64,000 nt of DNA from the NCBI GenBank assembly GCA_964627255.1, contig CAZVIN010000023.1, positions 33,513 through 97,512 on the forward strand. The letters run 5' to 3'. The notes under the pieces are model-generated. The model did no database searches. It saw only the letters and a list, made by a program, of their open reading frames with translations, and had not been told where the DNA came from. The DNA comes from CALLJL01 sp964627255 (GTDB taxonomy: Bacteria; Acidobacteriota; Aminicenantia; Aminicenantales; CALLJL01). The stretch's first letter is position 1, and each line of letters begins with the position of its first letter. Shown one piece after another: positions 35,156 to 44,034 of the stretch. The translations under genes and the position numbers were made by a program.

Positions 35156-35833
35156 TTAAGCGGTGGAGTCTGGAACAAGGCTCAGGATGCGCTCGGTAAG
35201 ACGAAAATGCTTCTTAGCGACTTTATCTAAAATAGAGCGTCCAAAGCGCTGGACAAGCTCCAAGCCCGCTTTTTCCGTAAGCGCTGACGAACCTTTGGGT
35301 AATTCTATCCCTACTTCGGCCGAAAGATTTTCTAACCGCCGCAAGAACTCAGCTCGAGCTAAAAGCGAGGCGGCGGCTACGGCCAAATCATCCTCTGCTC
35401 GGACGCGCTGAATCAGCTCCACGCTTTTCCCCAATTTCATCAAAGCCTGCTGGACGTAGAGGGCGTCGCCAAACTGGTCAGTGATGACTAAAGGACAGGG
35501 AACTTCGTTTAAAATGTTCTCGATAACCCGGGCATGTCCCCAGGCCAAAAGCCGATTCAGGTTGCGCAACCGCTGGTATAGCTCATTGTATCGCGACGGG
35601 CCGATAGCCACGACGGCGTGAGGATAACCCTTCTTAATAATAGCCGCTAATTCTTTAACCTTTAAATCACTGCATCTTTTGGAATCACGAACGCCCAGCT
35701 CCCGAAGAACCTCTTCTTGGCCTTCGGGTAAAAATATGCCGGCAACCACCAACGGCCCAAAATAATCTCCCTTCCCCGATTCATCCGTGCCTATCCGGCC
35801 AGGCGTTTTGGGGAAAAGCTCTTCCTGCTGCAC
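35156..35833 (-). CDS. rnhC: Ribonuclease HIII, short form
   Basis: Cleaves RNA in RNA-DNA hybrids. The motif GTDESGKGDYFGPLVVAG is specific for RNase HIII as opposed to HII; likely active-site acids are D17, E18, D119 and one of E147/D148/D149 (RAEDDLAVAAASLLAR). At 225 residues it has essentially only the catalytic domain: the N-terminal TBP-like substrate-binding domain of typical HIII (total about 300) is missing. The start is GTG with AGGAGG four bases upstream, and that site is buried in a hairpin (35838-35856). It is the last gene of the ald-nuo-nfn operon, 10 bases after the CoA-transferase. Confidence 0.88.
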   Translation of the reverse strand: MQQEELFPKTPGRIGTDESGKGDYFGPLVVAGIFLPEGQEEVLRELGVRDSKRCSDLKVKELAAIIKKGYPHAVVAIGPSRYNELYQRLRNLNRLLAWGHARVIENILNEVPCPLVITDQFGDALYVQQALMKLGKSVELIQRVRAEDDLAVAAASLLARAEFLRRLENLSAEVGIELPKGSSALTEKAGLELVQRFGRSILDKVAKKHFRLTERILSLVPDSTA

Positions 35834-35837
35834 AAAG

Positions 35838-35856
35838 CCTCCTCTACCGGAGGAGG
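35838..35856 (-). promoter_or_regulatory. Hairpin masking the rnhC ribosome-binding site
   Basis: CCTCCTC and GAGGAGG form a perfect 7-bp stem with a 5-base loop. The 3' arm on the minus strand is the rnhC Shine-Dalgarno sequence, and the CoA-transferase stop codon (35844-35846) lies inside the structure, so translation of the upstream gene should open it. Confidence 0.5.
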
Positions 35857-37142
35857 TTTCTTTTTTTGGCTTCTTTAATTAGTTCAGCCCGGAATTTGGG
35901 ATGGGCGATATTAATTAAAGCTCTGGTTCTTTCTTGAAGGTTCTTACCGTAAAGATAAGCAACGCCATATTCGGTAACTACATAGCGCACATCAGCGCGC
36001 GTTGTCACCACCCCAGCCCCCTGTTTCAGGTAAGGAACAATGCGACTCACTTCCCCATCTTTGGCGGTCGAGGGAAGAGCAATAATCGGCTTACCTCCCT
36101 TAGAGTGGGTAGCCCCGCGAATAAAATCGACCTGACCGCCAAACCCACTATAAATATAAGGCCCGATGGAATCAGAGCAGACTTGTCCTGTTATATCTAC
36201 TTCAATGGCGGAATTAATGGCCACCATTTTCTCGTTCTGAGCCACGATAAAAGGATGGTTGGTGTAATCGGTGGGGTGAGCCTCAAAAACAGGGTTATTA
36301 TCGACAAACTCATAGAGCCGCCTCGAGCCCAGGACAAAGGTAAGGATCACCTTGTAGGGATGGAGAGTCTTACGGGACCCAGTGATTATTCCTGCCTCGA
36401 TGGCTTCCATGACTCCGTCCGAGACCATTTCGGTGTGGACGCCCAGTTCTCTTCGGTTCTTAAGAGAAGCCAGGACCGCGTCGGGAATGCCGCCAATTCC
36501 GAGTTGCAAGGTGCAACCATCATCGATAAGTCCAGCAATGTGCTGGCCAATCTTGAATTCTACCTCGCTCATCGGCGACCGCTCTAATTCTGGGAGGGGC
36601 TCGGAGATTTCCACAATTTTGTGCACTCGGGAAACATGAATGAAGGAATCGCCTAAAACGCGGGGCATCTGCTCATTTACTTGGGCAATGATTACCTTCG
36701 CCTTCTCGGCCGCCGCCTTGGACGCCAATATCTCCACGCCGAAGCTCATGAACCCATGCTCATCAGGGGGCGAGAGATGAAGCATAGCCACATCAACTGG
36801 CATTTGGCCCGAATAAAATAAATCAGGAATCTGATGCAGGAAAATCGGTACATAATCGGCCCGGCCCTCGTTAATCGCTTTGCGGTCCGCCGGACCGACA
36901 AAAAGAGAATTATGCCGAAAATGTCCTTCCATCTCTGGTTTCGAAAGGGGGTCTTCACCCATAAGAAGGACATGGACCAACTCCACATCCTGGAGCTCAT
37001 CCTTTCTCTGGGCTAAAGCTTTCATTAGAACATAAGGAGTGGCGGCGTTGCCGCTGATATAAACCCGGTCGCCGCTCTTGACGACTGAGACAGCCTCTTC
37101 TGCAGTCACCAATTTCTTTTTATAATCGTCTACCCAACTCAT
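35844..37142 (-). CDS. Acyl-CoA:acetate CoA-transferase (4-hydroxybutyrate/butyrate CoA-transferase family)
   Basis: Family I CoA-transferase of 432 residues related to AbfT/Cat2/Cat1, moving CoA between acyl-CoA and a carboxylate such as acetate. Catalytic glutamate E238 in VHTEMVSDG, the CoA-binding Gly motif LGIGGIPDAVL and C-terminal VVTEYGVAYLYGK are typical. Substrate choice among 4-hydroxybutyrate, butyrate, succinate or propionate cannot be told. GGAGG precedes the ATG. It lies 33 bases after nfnB in the redox operon, fitting a fermentative end-step that recovers energy as acyl-CoA is turned over. Confidence 0.88.
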   Translation of the reverse strand: MSWVDDYKKKLVTAEEAVSVVKSGDRVYISGNAATPYVLMKALAQRKDELQDVELVHVLLMGEDPLSKPEMEGHFRHNSLFVGPADRKAINEGRADYVPIFLHQIPDLFYSGQMPVDVAMLHLSPPDEHGFMSFGVEILASKAAAEKAKVIIAQVNEQMPRVLGDSFIHVSRVHKIVEISEPLPELERSPMSEVEFKIGQHIAGLIDDGCTLQLGIGGIPDAVLASLKNRRELGVHTEMVSDGVMEAIEAGIITGSRKTLHPYKVILTFVLGSRRLYEFVDNNPVFEAHPTDYTNHPFIVAQNEKMVAINSAIEVDITGQVCSDSIGPYIYSGFGGQVDFIRGATHSKGGKPIIALPSTAKDGEVSRIVPYLKQGAGVVTTRADVRYVVTEYGVAYLYGKNLQERTRALINIAHPKFRAELIKEAKKRNLLR

Positions 37143-37175
37143 TTTAAGTCCTCCCGCAAACCAAAAATATATAAA

Positions 37176-38681
37176 CTATGACTGCTTCTTATTTGTCAGG
37201 AACTCATCAATTGACGCCGCCGCTCGCCGTCCGTCACCCATGGCCAGAATTACCGTGGCTCCTCCCCGGACGATATCACCGCCAGCATAAACTCCTTCTA
37301 CGTTGGTGGCCATGGTTGACCAATCAACCTCGATATTGCCCCATTTACCCACCTTAAGCCCGGCTGTGGTTTGGGGAATTAAGGGGTTAGGGCTCTGGCC
37401 AATGGCCACCACTACCAGGTCAACCTCCGTGATAAACTCTGACCCGGGAACAGGAATTGGGCGCCGGCGGCCAGAAGAGTCAGGCTCACCCAGCTCCATC
37501 CGTTGACACTCCATGGCCCTGACCCGACCATATTCATCTCCTATATATCTTATAGGAACAGTAAGAAAATGAAACTCAATCCCTTCTTCCTCGGCGTGTT
37601 TTACCTCTTCTTCCCGGGCCGGCATCTCATGACGCGACCGGCGGTAAATAATCATGGCTCGCTTAGCCCCTAACCTTTTGGCCGTGCGGACAGAATCCAT
37701 TGCTACGTTGCCCCCGCCAATCACCGCCGCCTGGCGGCCGATGATAACGGGAGTGTCGTAAAGAGGAAAATCATAAGCGCGCATGAGGTTAACTCGGGTT
37801 AGGTACTCGTTAGCGGAATAGACCCCAATCAGGTTCTCACCAGGAACTTTCATAAAATTGGGCAGTCCGGCGCCGGTGCCGATAAAAAAAGCTTCATAGC
37901 CCTCTGCCTTGAGGTCCTCTAAGGTGGCGGTTTTGCCGACGACAAAATTGAGTTTAATCTCCACGCCCAGACGTTTTAGATAATCCACTTCCGCCTGAAG
38001 GATGCTTTTGGGCAGCCGAAACTCAGGAATACCATAGACCAGCACGCCGCCGGCCACATGAAGAGCCTCAAAAATAGTTACTTGATGTCCTTTCTTGGCC
38101 AGTTCGCCCGCTACGGTCAAACCCGCTGGACCGGCACCTATTACCGCTACTTTTTTTCCCGTTGGTGACGGGAGAGAAGGAACGAAGACTTCTCCATTCT
38201 GCCTTTCATAATCAGCCACGAAGCGCTCTAAATTCCCGATAGCTACGGGCACACCGGCCACTTTTTTCAGGTTACAGACAGCTTCGCATTGCGTCTCTTG
38301 CGGGCAAACTCGGCCGCAGATAGCCGGCAAGCTGTTGGTTTCTTTTATTTTGCGGGCAGCCAAGATAAACTCGCCGGCCTCAATTAACTTGACAAAGGAG
38401 GGAATGTCGATCGAAACAGGACAACCTTGGACACAGGAGGGGTTGGCACAATCCAAGCAACGCCGCGCCTCAGCTTGAGCCATCTCTTTTTCCAGGCCCA
38501 AATTTACTTCGCAAAAATCACGATTCCTGACTTCAGGTGGCCGCTCGGGCATCTTCTGCCGGGGGATTTTGGTCCTTTCTTTTGCCGGCACCGCCCGGCG
38601 CAGCTCCTGACGCCAAGATTTTTGATATTCCTCTTTAAGCCTTGCTTTGAGCTCTGGGGTAAGTTCTTCTTTCTCGCTCAT
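37176..38681 (-). CDS. NfnB / GltA-type NADPH-binding flavin and iron-sulfur subunit
   Basis: A 501-residue flavoprotein of the glutamate-synthase small-subunit family. Eight cysteines (C75, C78, C83, C87; C122, C126, C132, C136) bind two [4Fe-4S] clusters, followed by an FAD site (VAVIGAGPAGLTVAGELA) and an NAD(P) site (VIGGGNVAMDSVRTAKRLGAK). Alone this could be the GltA-type glutamate synthase subunit, but there is no gltB nearby, and the gene directly follows an NfnA-like gene, as in the electron-bifurcating NADH-dependent ferredoxin:NADP oxidoreductase. In that complex it carries the bifurcating FAD and the NADPH site. Gap to the NfnA-like gene is 18 bases. Confidence 0.85.
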   Translation of the reverse strand: MSEKEELTPELKARLKEEYQKSWRQELRRAVPAKERTKIPRQKMPERPPEVRNRDFCEVNLGLEKEMAQAEARRCLDCANPSCVQGCPVSIDIPSFVKLIEAGEFILAARKIKETNSLPAICGRVCPQETQCEAVCNLKKVAGVPVAIGNLERFVADYERQNGEVFVPSLPSPTGKKVAVIGAGPAGLTVAGELAKKGHQVTIFEALHVAGGVLVYGIPEFRLPKSILQAEVDYLKRLGVEIKLNFVVGKTATLEDLKAEGYEAFFIGTGAGLPNFMKVPGENLIGVYSANEYLTRVNLMRAYDFPLYDTPVIIGRQAAVIGGGNVAMDSVRTAKRLGAKRAMIIYRRSRHEMPAREEEVKHAEEEGIEFHFLTVPIRYIGDEYGRVRAMECQRMELGEPDSSGRRRPIPVPGSEFITEVDLVVVAIGQSPNPLIPQTTAGLKVGKWGNIEVDWSTMATNVEGVYAGGDIVRGGATVILAMGDGRRAAASIDEFLTNKKQS

Positions 38682-38699
38682 TATGACTTTACCTATCCT

Positions 38700-39548
38700 T
38701 TAAAGTTTGGTCTCCCCTGGGAAAAGCGTCTTCTCCCACTCACAGAGAGAGCGGGTTTCTTCCTCCAGATAGGCCTTCCGTCGGGCGTAGAGTTCATTCC
38801 AGTCCACTAAATGACCGTCAAAATCGGGTCCATCGACACAAGCGAATTTCGTCCCACCGCCGACACTTACCCGGCAGGCCCCGCACATGCCGGTTCCATC
38901 AAGCATAATCGGGTTAAGGCTTACAATGGTCTTAATACCTAAGGGCCGGGTAGCTTCCGAACAGGAAGACATCAAATAGGTACAACCAACCACATGGACT
39001 CGGTCGATTCTTTCGCCCTTAGCAATCAACTCTTTTAGCCGGTAAGGAATATATTCTTGAGGCAGAATCTGGTCGTCGCGCAAAGCCAGATGAACTTCGT
39101 CGCTCACCTTCCTGAGCCTATCTTCCCAGTAAAGAAGATAACGAGCCCGGGCATCCAACAGGGTAAGCACGCGATTGCCCGCCTGCCTGTAAGCCCTGGC
39201 CAAAGGGAAAATAGCCCCGATACCAAAACACCCGCCAGCACAAAGGACTGTGCCAAAATAGCCAATCTCCGCCGGCCGACCTAAGGGCCCAACATAAACT
39301 GGGAGCTCATCGCCCGCTTTCAACCGCGAGAGCTTTTCCGTCGAGGTGCCAACGACCATAAAGACGGAAGTGGCGGTTCCCTTTTCGGCATCCCAATCAG
39401 CCAACGTCAACGGAATTCTCTCCCCGCGCTCGTCTGGCATTAGGATAACAAACTGTCCAGGCCTGGCCTTTCGGGCCACTTCCGGCGCCTCGACTTCAAT
39501 TACATGAATATTGGGGACAAGCTTTTGTCTTTGGATTATCTTAGCCAT
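38700..39548 (-). CDS. NfnA-type FAD/NAD(H) and [2Fe-2S] subunit
   Basis: A 282-residue ferredoxin-reductase-like subunit. The order is an FAD barrel (about 1-100; PLTLAD), an NAD-binding domain (CAGGCFGIGAI, GCTYLMSS) and a C-terminal [2Fe-2S] site with D217, C222, C225 and C237 in the same spacing as the Asp-plus-three-Cys ligand set known for NfnA. This separates it from sulfhydrogenase gamma subunits and PyrK, which use four Cys. Its ATG overlaps the NuoG-like stop by one base (TGATG). In Nfn, this subunit exchanges electrons with NAD(H). Confidence 0.87.
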   Translation of the reverse strand: MAKIIQRQKLVPNIHVIEVEAPEVARKARPGQFVILMPDERGERIPLTLADWDAEKGTATSVFMVVGTSTEKLSRLKAGDELPVYVGPLGRPAEIGYFGTVLCAGGCFGIGAIFPLARAYRQAGNRVLTLLDARARYLLYWEDRLRKVSDEVHLALRDDQILPQEYIPYRLKELIAKGERIDRVHVVGCTYLMSSCSEATRPLGIKTIVSLNPIMLDGTGMCGACRVSVGGGTKFACVDGPDFDGHLVDWNELYARRKAYLEEETRSLCEWEKTLFPGETKL

Positions 39549-42112
39549 CAGCTGCCTCTCTCCACCGTTATTGCTTCCTGAACTATTGAGCCGTCAGCTC
39601 GGGCTGAAAAACAGGAAGCTAAAAAGGGGGCAGAAGAAAAACCTGGAAAACCATTAAATGTAAAGGTGATTACTAAGGTGCCTAAGGGCACCTGTCGTGA
39701 AAGCTTAACTATTCCCGTAAGACTATTGCCGGCGTTTTTCAGAATGACCATCTCTTCTTCCCGCAGCCCCAGCCGAGCGGCTTCTTCAGGGTGGAAAACC
39801 ACTTTCTGGGGATGTCGCAAAAGTCGCAAGTCGCGACTGGTGGCGGCTAAGTGAAGCGAGCGGTAGTAATCCAAGTTGGGCTCAATTAAAATTCGAAAGG
39901 GTCCAATCTTTTTAAAGGAAAAATTGGTTTCCTTTTCGGAAAAAACGAGGCCCTTGGCTTGAGGCGGAAGCTCGCTCAAATAAGTCTGTTTTACTTCCGA
40001 AGGACTATCGCCTTGAACTAAAAGCGCCTTGATTTCTGGAAAGAGGGAAAGCATTGCCAGGCGAATTTCTGCCTCGTTCCGAAACGAAGGCCAGGTTGGA
40101 CTGAGGCGACGGCCAAGTTCAGCGGCTACCTGCCAGTCAGGATAGCTTTCGGCCGCGGCCGCGACAGCCGCGGGAAACTGCTGCATTAGTCCGCTGTTAG
40201 AGACATAAATGCCTGGCCGCTCGAGACCGGTGGCTACAGGAAATAATACCTGAGCCTGCGAAGCGAGTTCATTCTGGTAAGGGTCGGCCACAACCAAGAA
40301 TTCTGGAGTCTTGGAGGAAAACGCGGGCAGAGCCCCAAAACAAAGCAAGGCTTTCAGGTGGCCTTTTTCCACCTCTTCCTGCATTTGCTCCGGGGATTTT
40401 GCGCGGAGGCCAAGGCGTTTCAACAATTCCAGTGCCCCGCGAGCGTTACTCTCAAAACCAAAGGTAATTAGCTTAGCATCGGCAAGAACAGCCAAATTCC
40501 AGAGCCGAGACAAAATTGCGGGGCTGGAATTCATGGCTAAGCCCGGGCCCACAAGAAAAACAACTGGTTTAGCTGCCGTAAGTAGCGACCAAGCCTCGTC
40601 CACCTCCGGTTTTAAGTGGCTAGATTCCTGGATTTCCGGCTGGTGGGAAAGAAGTGAACGGAGTCTTTCTTCTCTTGCCAGCCGCCGAGCTTTGGTTTCT
40701 TCATCCAGGTTTTCGCCCAGGAGGCTCAGCCAACGTTCCAATATGGCGGGAAAGTCTTCAGGTAAAGCTTTAAGAGCTAATGTGGCGTGGCGGTCAGAAG
40801 CTCGAGCGAGGGAGTCGAGGGTGACCAACTTGGCCCCCTGACGAAGGGCCTGATGCACCTCGACCCAGAGTCCTGGTTGAAGAGCTGTCAGGTCCCCACC
40901 ACAAACCAGAATGCTCTTGGCTTGAGTTATATCCTCAGGTCGATAATTTAAATTAAGCGTCAAATGTCCGGACTGAGCGAGGTTTTGCAATAAGCTTAAA
41001 GACTCACCTACCGAGGTTAAAGCGACCTGAGAAGAGGCCAAAACCTCGGTGGCGAGCCGGGAAAGAAGATAAATATCCTCCAAGGGAAGATGCGGTGAAA
41101 GGACAAGGCCTATTTCTTCTCCCTTATAAGCCGAGAGCTTGGCAGCTACGAAATCCAGAGTTTCGGGCCAACTCATTTCCAAAAGCTGGCCATCGGAGCG
41201 GATAAAAGGCTGGGGCAATCGCTTCGCCTCATTAACTACTTCCCGGAGTAAGAACCGGCCGCGGACACAGGTTTTAAACGGGTTTGACGATTGTTCCGTC
41301 TCCGGTTCGGCGCCCAGAATTCTTGACTCTCGCACTTTGACCCTTAGCCGGCATCCCTGACTGCAAATGGGGCAGACCGTCGTAACTTCTTTTTCCGGCT
41401 CCACTTCCACCCTTAAAGCCCTTTCAGTTAGCGCACCTACTGGACAAACGTCAACACAGGCCCCGCAAAACTGACAGCCGCTATCGAGGAGCGGTTGATT
41501 GAAAGGTGTGCCAATTACGGTCTGCGAGCCCCGAAAAACAAAGGCTATCGCCGTTGCGCCTCGAACCTCATGACAGACTCGCACACACCGGCCGCAGAGA
41601 ATACAAAGATTATAATTGCGGTCAAAGAAAGGGTCCCCGCGCTCAAGCTCAAAGCCGCGATAGGTGGAGGGAAACCTGACCCTCTCCACCCCAAGACGCC
41701 GGACAACTTCTTGCAATTCGCAATGATTATTCTTAGGACAAAAAACACATCCCGTGACTTCACCGACTTTGCGAATGGTGGCTTTATGCTCCTCGCATCT
41801 CTCTTTTTCCGAGCAAACAAGGCAGGCATTTGGATGCTCTGAAAGAATCAGCTCCAGGGTCTGACGCCGGATTTCCTCCAGAACCGGAGAATTAACTGTG
41901 ACCTCCAGGCCATCCTCAGCTTGAAGGCTGCAAGCGGGGACATAACCGCGTCTTCCCTTAACCTCAACAAGGCATAAACGGCAACCAGAAAAGGGGGTTA
42001 ATAAGGGATGGTCACAGAGCGAAGGAATATAAATCCCGTTTTCCCTCGCTACCTCGAGAATACTTTTTGAACCTTCAAAGGTTATTTCTCGTCCATCGAA
42101 CCGGATAATCAT
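39548..42112 (-). CDS. NuoG-like iron-sulfur/molybdopterin-fold protein without catalytic Cys/Sec
   Basis: An 854-residue protein. A [2Fe-2S] ferredoxin domain (C33, C44, C47, C61) leads to a His-Cys cluster site (H93, C97, C100, C106), an extra Cys group (C122, C125, C131), two [4Fe-4S] ferredoxin motifs (C170-C180, C213-C223) and a Mo-bisMGD oxidoreductase fold with its own [4Fe-4S] site (C247, C250, C254, C282). The fold continues to a C-terminal molydopterin-binding domain (about 755-850). I find no Cys or Sec where formate dehydrogenases place it, and no hydrogenase H-cluster motif. It therefore looks like an electron relay, as in complex I NuoG. It overlaps its neighbours by four bases and one base, so stoichiometric synthesis is likely. 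No membrane Nuo gene is present. Confidence 0.85.
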   Translation of the reverse strand: MIIRFDGREITFEGSKSILEVARENGIYIPSLCDHPLLTPFSGCRLCLVEVKGRRGYVPACSLQAEDGLEVTVNSPVLEEIRRQTLELILSEHPNACLVCSEKERCEEHKATIRKVGEVTGCVFCPKNNHCELQEVVRRLGVERVRFPSTYRGFELERGDPFFDRNYNLCILCGRCVRVCHEVRGATAIAFVFRGSQTVIGTPFNQPLLDSGCQFCGACVDVCPVGALTERALRVEVEPEKEVTTVCPICSQGCRLRVKVRESRILGAEPETEQSSNPFKTCVRGRFLLREVVNEAKRLPQPFIRSDGQLLEMSWPETLDFVAAKLSAYKGEEIGLVLSPHLPLEDIYLLSRLATEVLASSQVALTSVGESLSLLQNLAQSGHLTLNLNYRPEDITQAKSILVCGGDLTALQPGLWVEVHQALRQGAKLVTLDSLARASDRHATLALKALPEDFPAILERWLSLLGENLDEETKARRLAREERLRSLLSHQPEIQESSHLKPEVDEAWSLLTAAKPVVFLVGPGLAMNSSPAILSRLWNLAVLADAKLITFGFESNARGALELLKRLGLRAKSPEQMQEEVEKGHLKALLCFGALPAFSSKTPEFLVVADPYQNELASQAQVLFPVATGLERPGIYVSNSGLMQQFPAAVAAAAESYPDWQVAAELGRRLSPTWPSFRNEAEIRLAMLSLFPEIKALLVQGDSPSEVKQTYLSELPPQAKGLVFSEKETNFSFKKIGPFRILIEPNLDYYRSLHLAATSRDLRLLRHPQKVVFHPEEAARLGLREEEMVILKNAGNSLTGIVKLSRQVPLGTLVITFTFNGFPGFSSAPFLASCFSARADGSIVQEAITVERGS

Positions 42113-44034
42113 AGTCCAATCCTCGAATGATTAAACTTGTCTTCGGCGGCCAAAATTTCATCTCGTTTCTGCCCAGTGAGTTTGCTAATCGCTTGCACCT
42201 TACGCGGGCATTTTTCCAAGCAAGCGCCGCACTTAATACAAAGCTGCTGATTGATGTGGTGGGGCTTTTTCCTTTCGCCGCTGATGGCCCCGGTTGGACA
42301 ACTTTTCAAACAGAGCAGACAGCCGACACACTTCTCGGGGTCGATGTAATAAATTATTAAGTCTTTGCAGACCAGCGCCGGGCAACTCTTTTCCTTAATA
42401 TGCGCTTCGTATTCATCGCGAAAATATCTCAGGGTGGTGAGAACTGGGTTCGGCGCAGTTTGGCCCAAGCCGCAGAGCGAAGCGCTCTTGACTGTTTGGG
42501 CTAAGTTAGTCAATCTTTCCAGGTCACCTTCCTCCCCTCTTCCCGCCACTATCCGGTTCAAGATTTCCACCATTTGCCGCGTCCCTATCCGACAGGGAAC
42601 GCACTTGCCGCAGGATTCTTCCTGGGTGAAATTAAGGAAATAACGGGCCACATCAACCATGCAGGTCGCCTCGTCCATAACGATCATCCCGCCTGAGCCC
42701 ATAATCGACCCGGCCTTGGTCAAAGTGTCGTAATCAACGGGTAGGTCAAGCATGGAAGCGGGCAGGCAACCACCAGAAGGCCCACCGGTTTGAACTGCTT
42801 TGAAGCTTCGGCCGTCTTTTATTCCTCCGCCTATCTCATAGATAACTTCTCGAAGGGTGATCCCGATGGGCACTTCAACCAAACCGGTGTTGTTGATTTT
42901 ACCGACCAAGGAAAAAATCTTGGTCCCCTTGCTTTGCTCTGTCCCCACTTGGCTAAACCAAGGAGCGCCGTTCTTGATAATCAGCGGGACGTTGGCCCAG
43001 GTTTCGACGTTATTAATATTCGTCGGATAACCCCAAAGTCCAGATTGGGCTGGAAAAGGCGGACGTTGCCGGGGAAAAGCTCTTCTTCCTTCGATGGAAG
43101 CCATAAGCGAGGTTTCTTCCCCGGAGACAAAGGCGCCGGCACCCTGGACAACGTGGATATCAAAACTAAAGGAAGACCCGAGGATAGAAGAACCAAGCAA
43201 GTTCGCCTGTCGTGCTTGTTCTAAAGCCAAGGTTACATGTTTCACTGCTAAGGGATATTCCATTCGCACGTAAATGAACCCTTCGGTAGCGCCGATGGCA
43301 TAAGCCCCGATAATCATGCCCTCGATAACGCTGTGCGGGTTGCCCTCAAGCAGGCTCCGGTCCATATAAGCGCCAGGGTCGCCTTCGTCAGCGTTGCATA
43401 TGATGAACTTATGTTCGGCTCGGGCTTCCCGGCAGATTTTCCACTTTTGACCAGTGGGAAATCCTGCCCCTCCTCGGCCTCGGAGCTTGGCGGCCGCTAT
43501 TTCTTGGATAACCTCTTCTGGCTGAGAAGAGAAAAGAGCTTTGGCAAAGGCCTGGTAGCCACCAAGGGCGATATAATCTTCAAGGCTGGTTGGGTCAAGG
43601 TAAAAGTTGGCTTCAGTCAGCCAGCGGAGCTGCTTCGTATAAAAAGGAATCTCGGGTTGATGAGAATAGGCTTGCCGACTGTTTGGGTCATGATAAGTTA
43701 AAGAAGGAATAATCTTACCGGAGAGCAAAGTTTCTTCAATTATTTGGGGGACATCATTTGGCTTCAGGTTTTTATAAAAAATTCGCTCGGGCTCGATGAT
43801 GATGTTCGGCTCCATTTCGCAGAAACCGTGGCAGCCAGTGACTCTTAGACCGATTTTCGCTTCCAGCTGCCGCGAGCGCAGTTCCTCCCGGAAAGCCTGG
43901 AGGACGTCGAGCGAACCGCTGGCTTGGCCGCAGGTACCGGAGGAAACAACCACCATCTTCGGCTTTTGAGGTCTTGAGGCCACAATTTCTGCTTGCCAGG
44001 CTGCCAGCTCTTGGGGACTGCTGAGTCGTTTCAT
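42109..44034 (-). CDS. NuoF/HydB-type NADH-binding FMN and iron-sulfur subunit
   Basis: A 641-residue subunit with HydB/HndC architecture. It has an N-terminal thioredoxin-like [2Fe-2S] domain (C35, C68, C72; the usual fourth Cys is not obvious), the FMN/NADH core (LRGRGGAGFPTGQKW, GAGAFVSGEETSL), a NuoF [4Fe-4S] site (ESCGKCVPCRIGT with distal SLCGLGQTAPNP), and a C-terminal double [4Fe-4S] ferredoxin (CVGCLLCLKSCP, CIKCGACLEKCP). The ferredoxin extension is typical of soluble bifurcating hydrogenases and formate dehydrogenases rather than complex I. Reads as the NADH entry/exit subunit. Overlaps both neighbours by four bases. Confidence 0.92.
   Translation of the reverse strand: MKRLSSPQELAAWQAEIVASRPQKPKMVVVSSGTCGQASGSLDVLQAFREELRSRQLEAKIGLRVTGCHGFCEMEPNIIIEPERIFYKNLKPNDVPQIIEETLLSGKIIPSLTYHDPNSRQAYSHQPEIPFYTKQLRWLTEANFYLDPTSLEDYIALGGYQAFAKALFSSQPEEVIQEIAAAKLRGRGGAGFPTGQKWKICREARAEHKFIICNADEGDPGAYMDRSLLEGNPHSVIEGMIIGAYAIGATEGFIYVRMEYPLAVKHVTLALEQARQANLLGSSILGSSFSFDIHVVQGAGAFVSGEETSLMASIEGRRAFPRQRPPFPAQSGLWGYPTNINNVETWANVPLIIKNGAPWFSQVGTEQSKGTKIFSLVGKINNTGLVEVPIGITLREVIYEIGGGIKDGRSFKAVQTGGPSGGCLPASMLDLPVDYDTLTKAGSIMGSGGMIVMDEATCMVDVARYFLNFTQEESCGKCVPCRIGTRQMVEILNRIVAGRGEEGDLERLTNLAQTVKSASLCGLGQTAPNPVLTTLRYFRDEYEAHIKEKSCPALVCKDLIIYYIDPEKCVGCLLCLKSCPTGAISGERKKPHHINQQLCIKCGACLEKCPRKVQAISKLTGQKRDEILAAEDKFNHSRIGL

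Noticed and set aside
37176..38681. Reading the NfnB-like gene as glutamate synthase small subunit
   Set aside because: There is no glutamate synthase large subunit nearby and the adjacent subunit has NfnA-specific cluster ligands.
41545..41829. Open frame of 94 codons inside the NuoG-like gene on the same strand, with many similar frames elsewhere opposite genes
   Set aside because: It is a frame shadow of a gene with unmistakable cysteine motifs; such shadows occur across the window.
39548..42112. Reading the NuoG-like protein as a formate dehydrogenase catalytic subunit
   Set aside because: No Cys or Sec at the active-site region and no FDH accessory gene nearby; the complex I/NuoG-type relay reading fits better.
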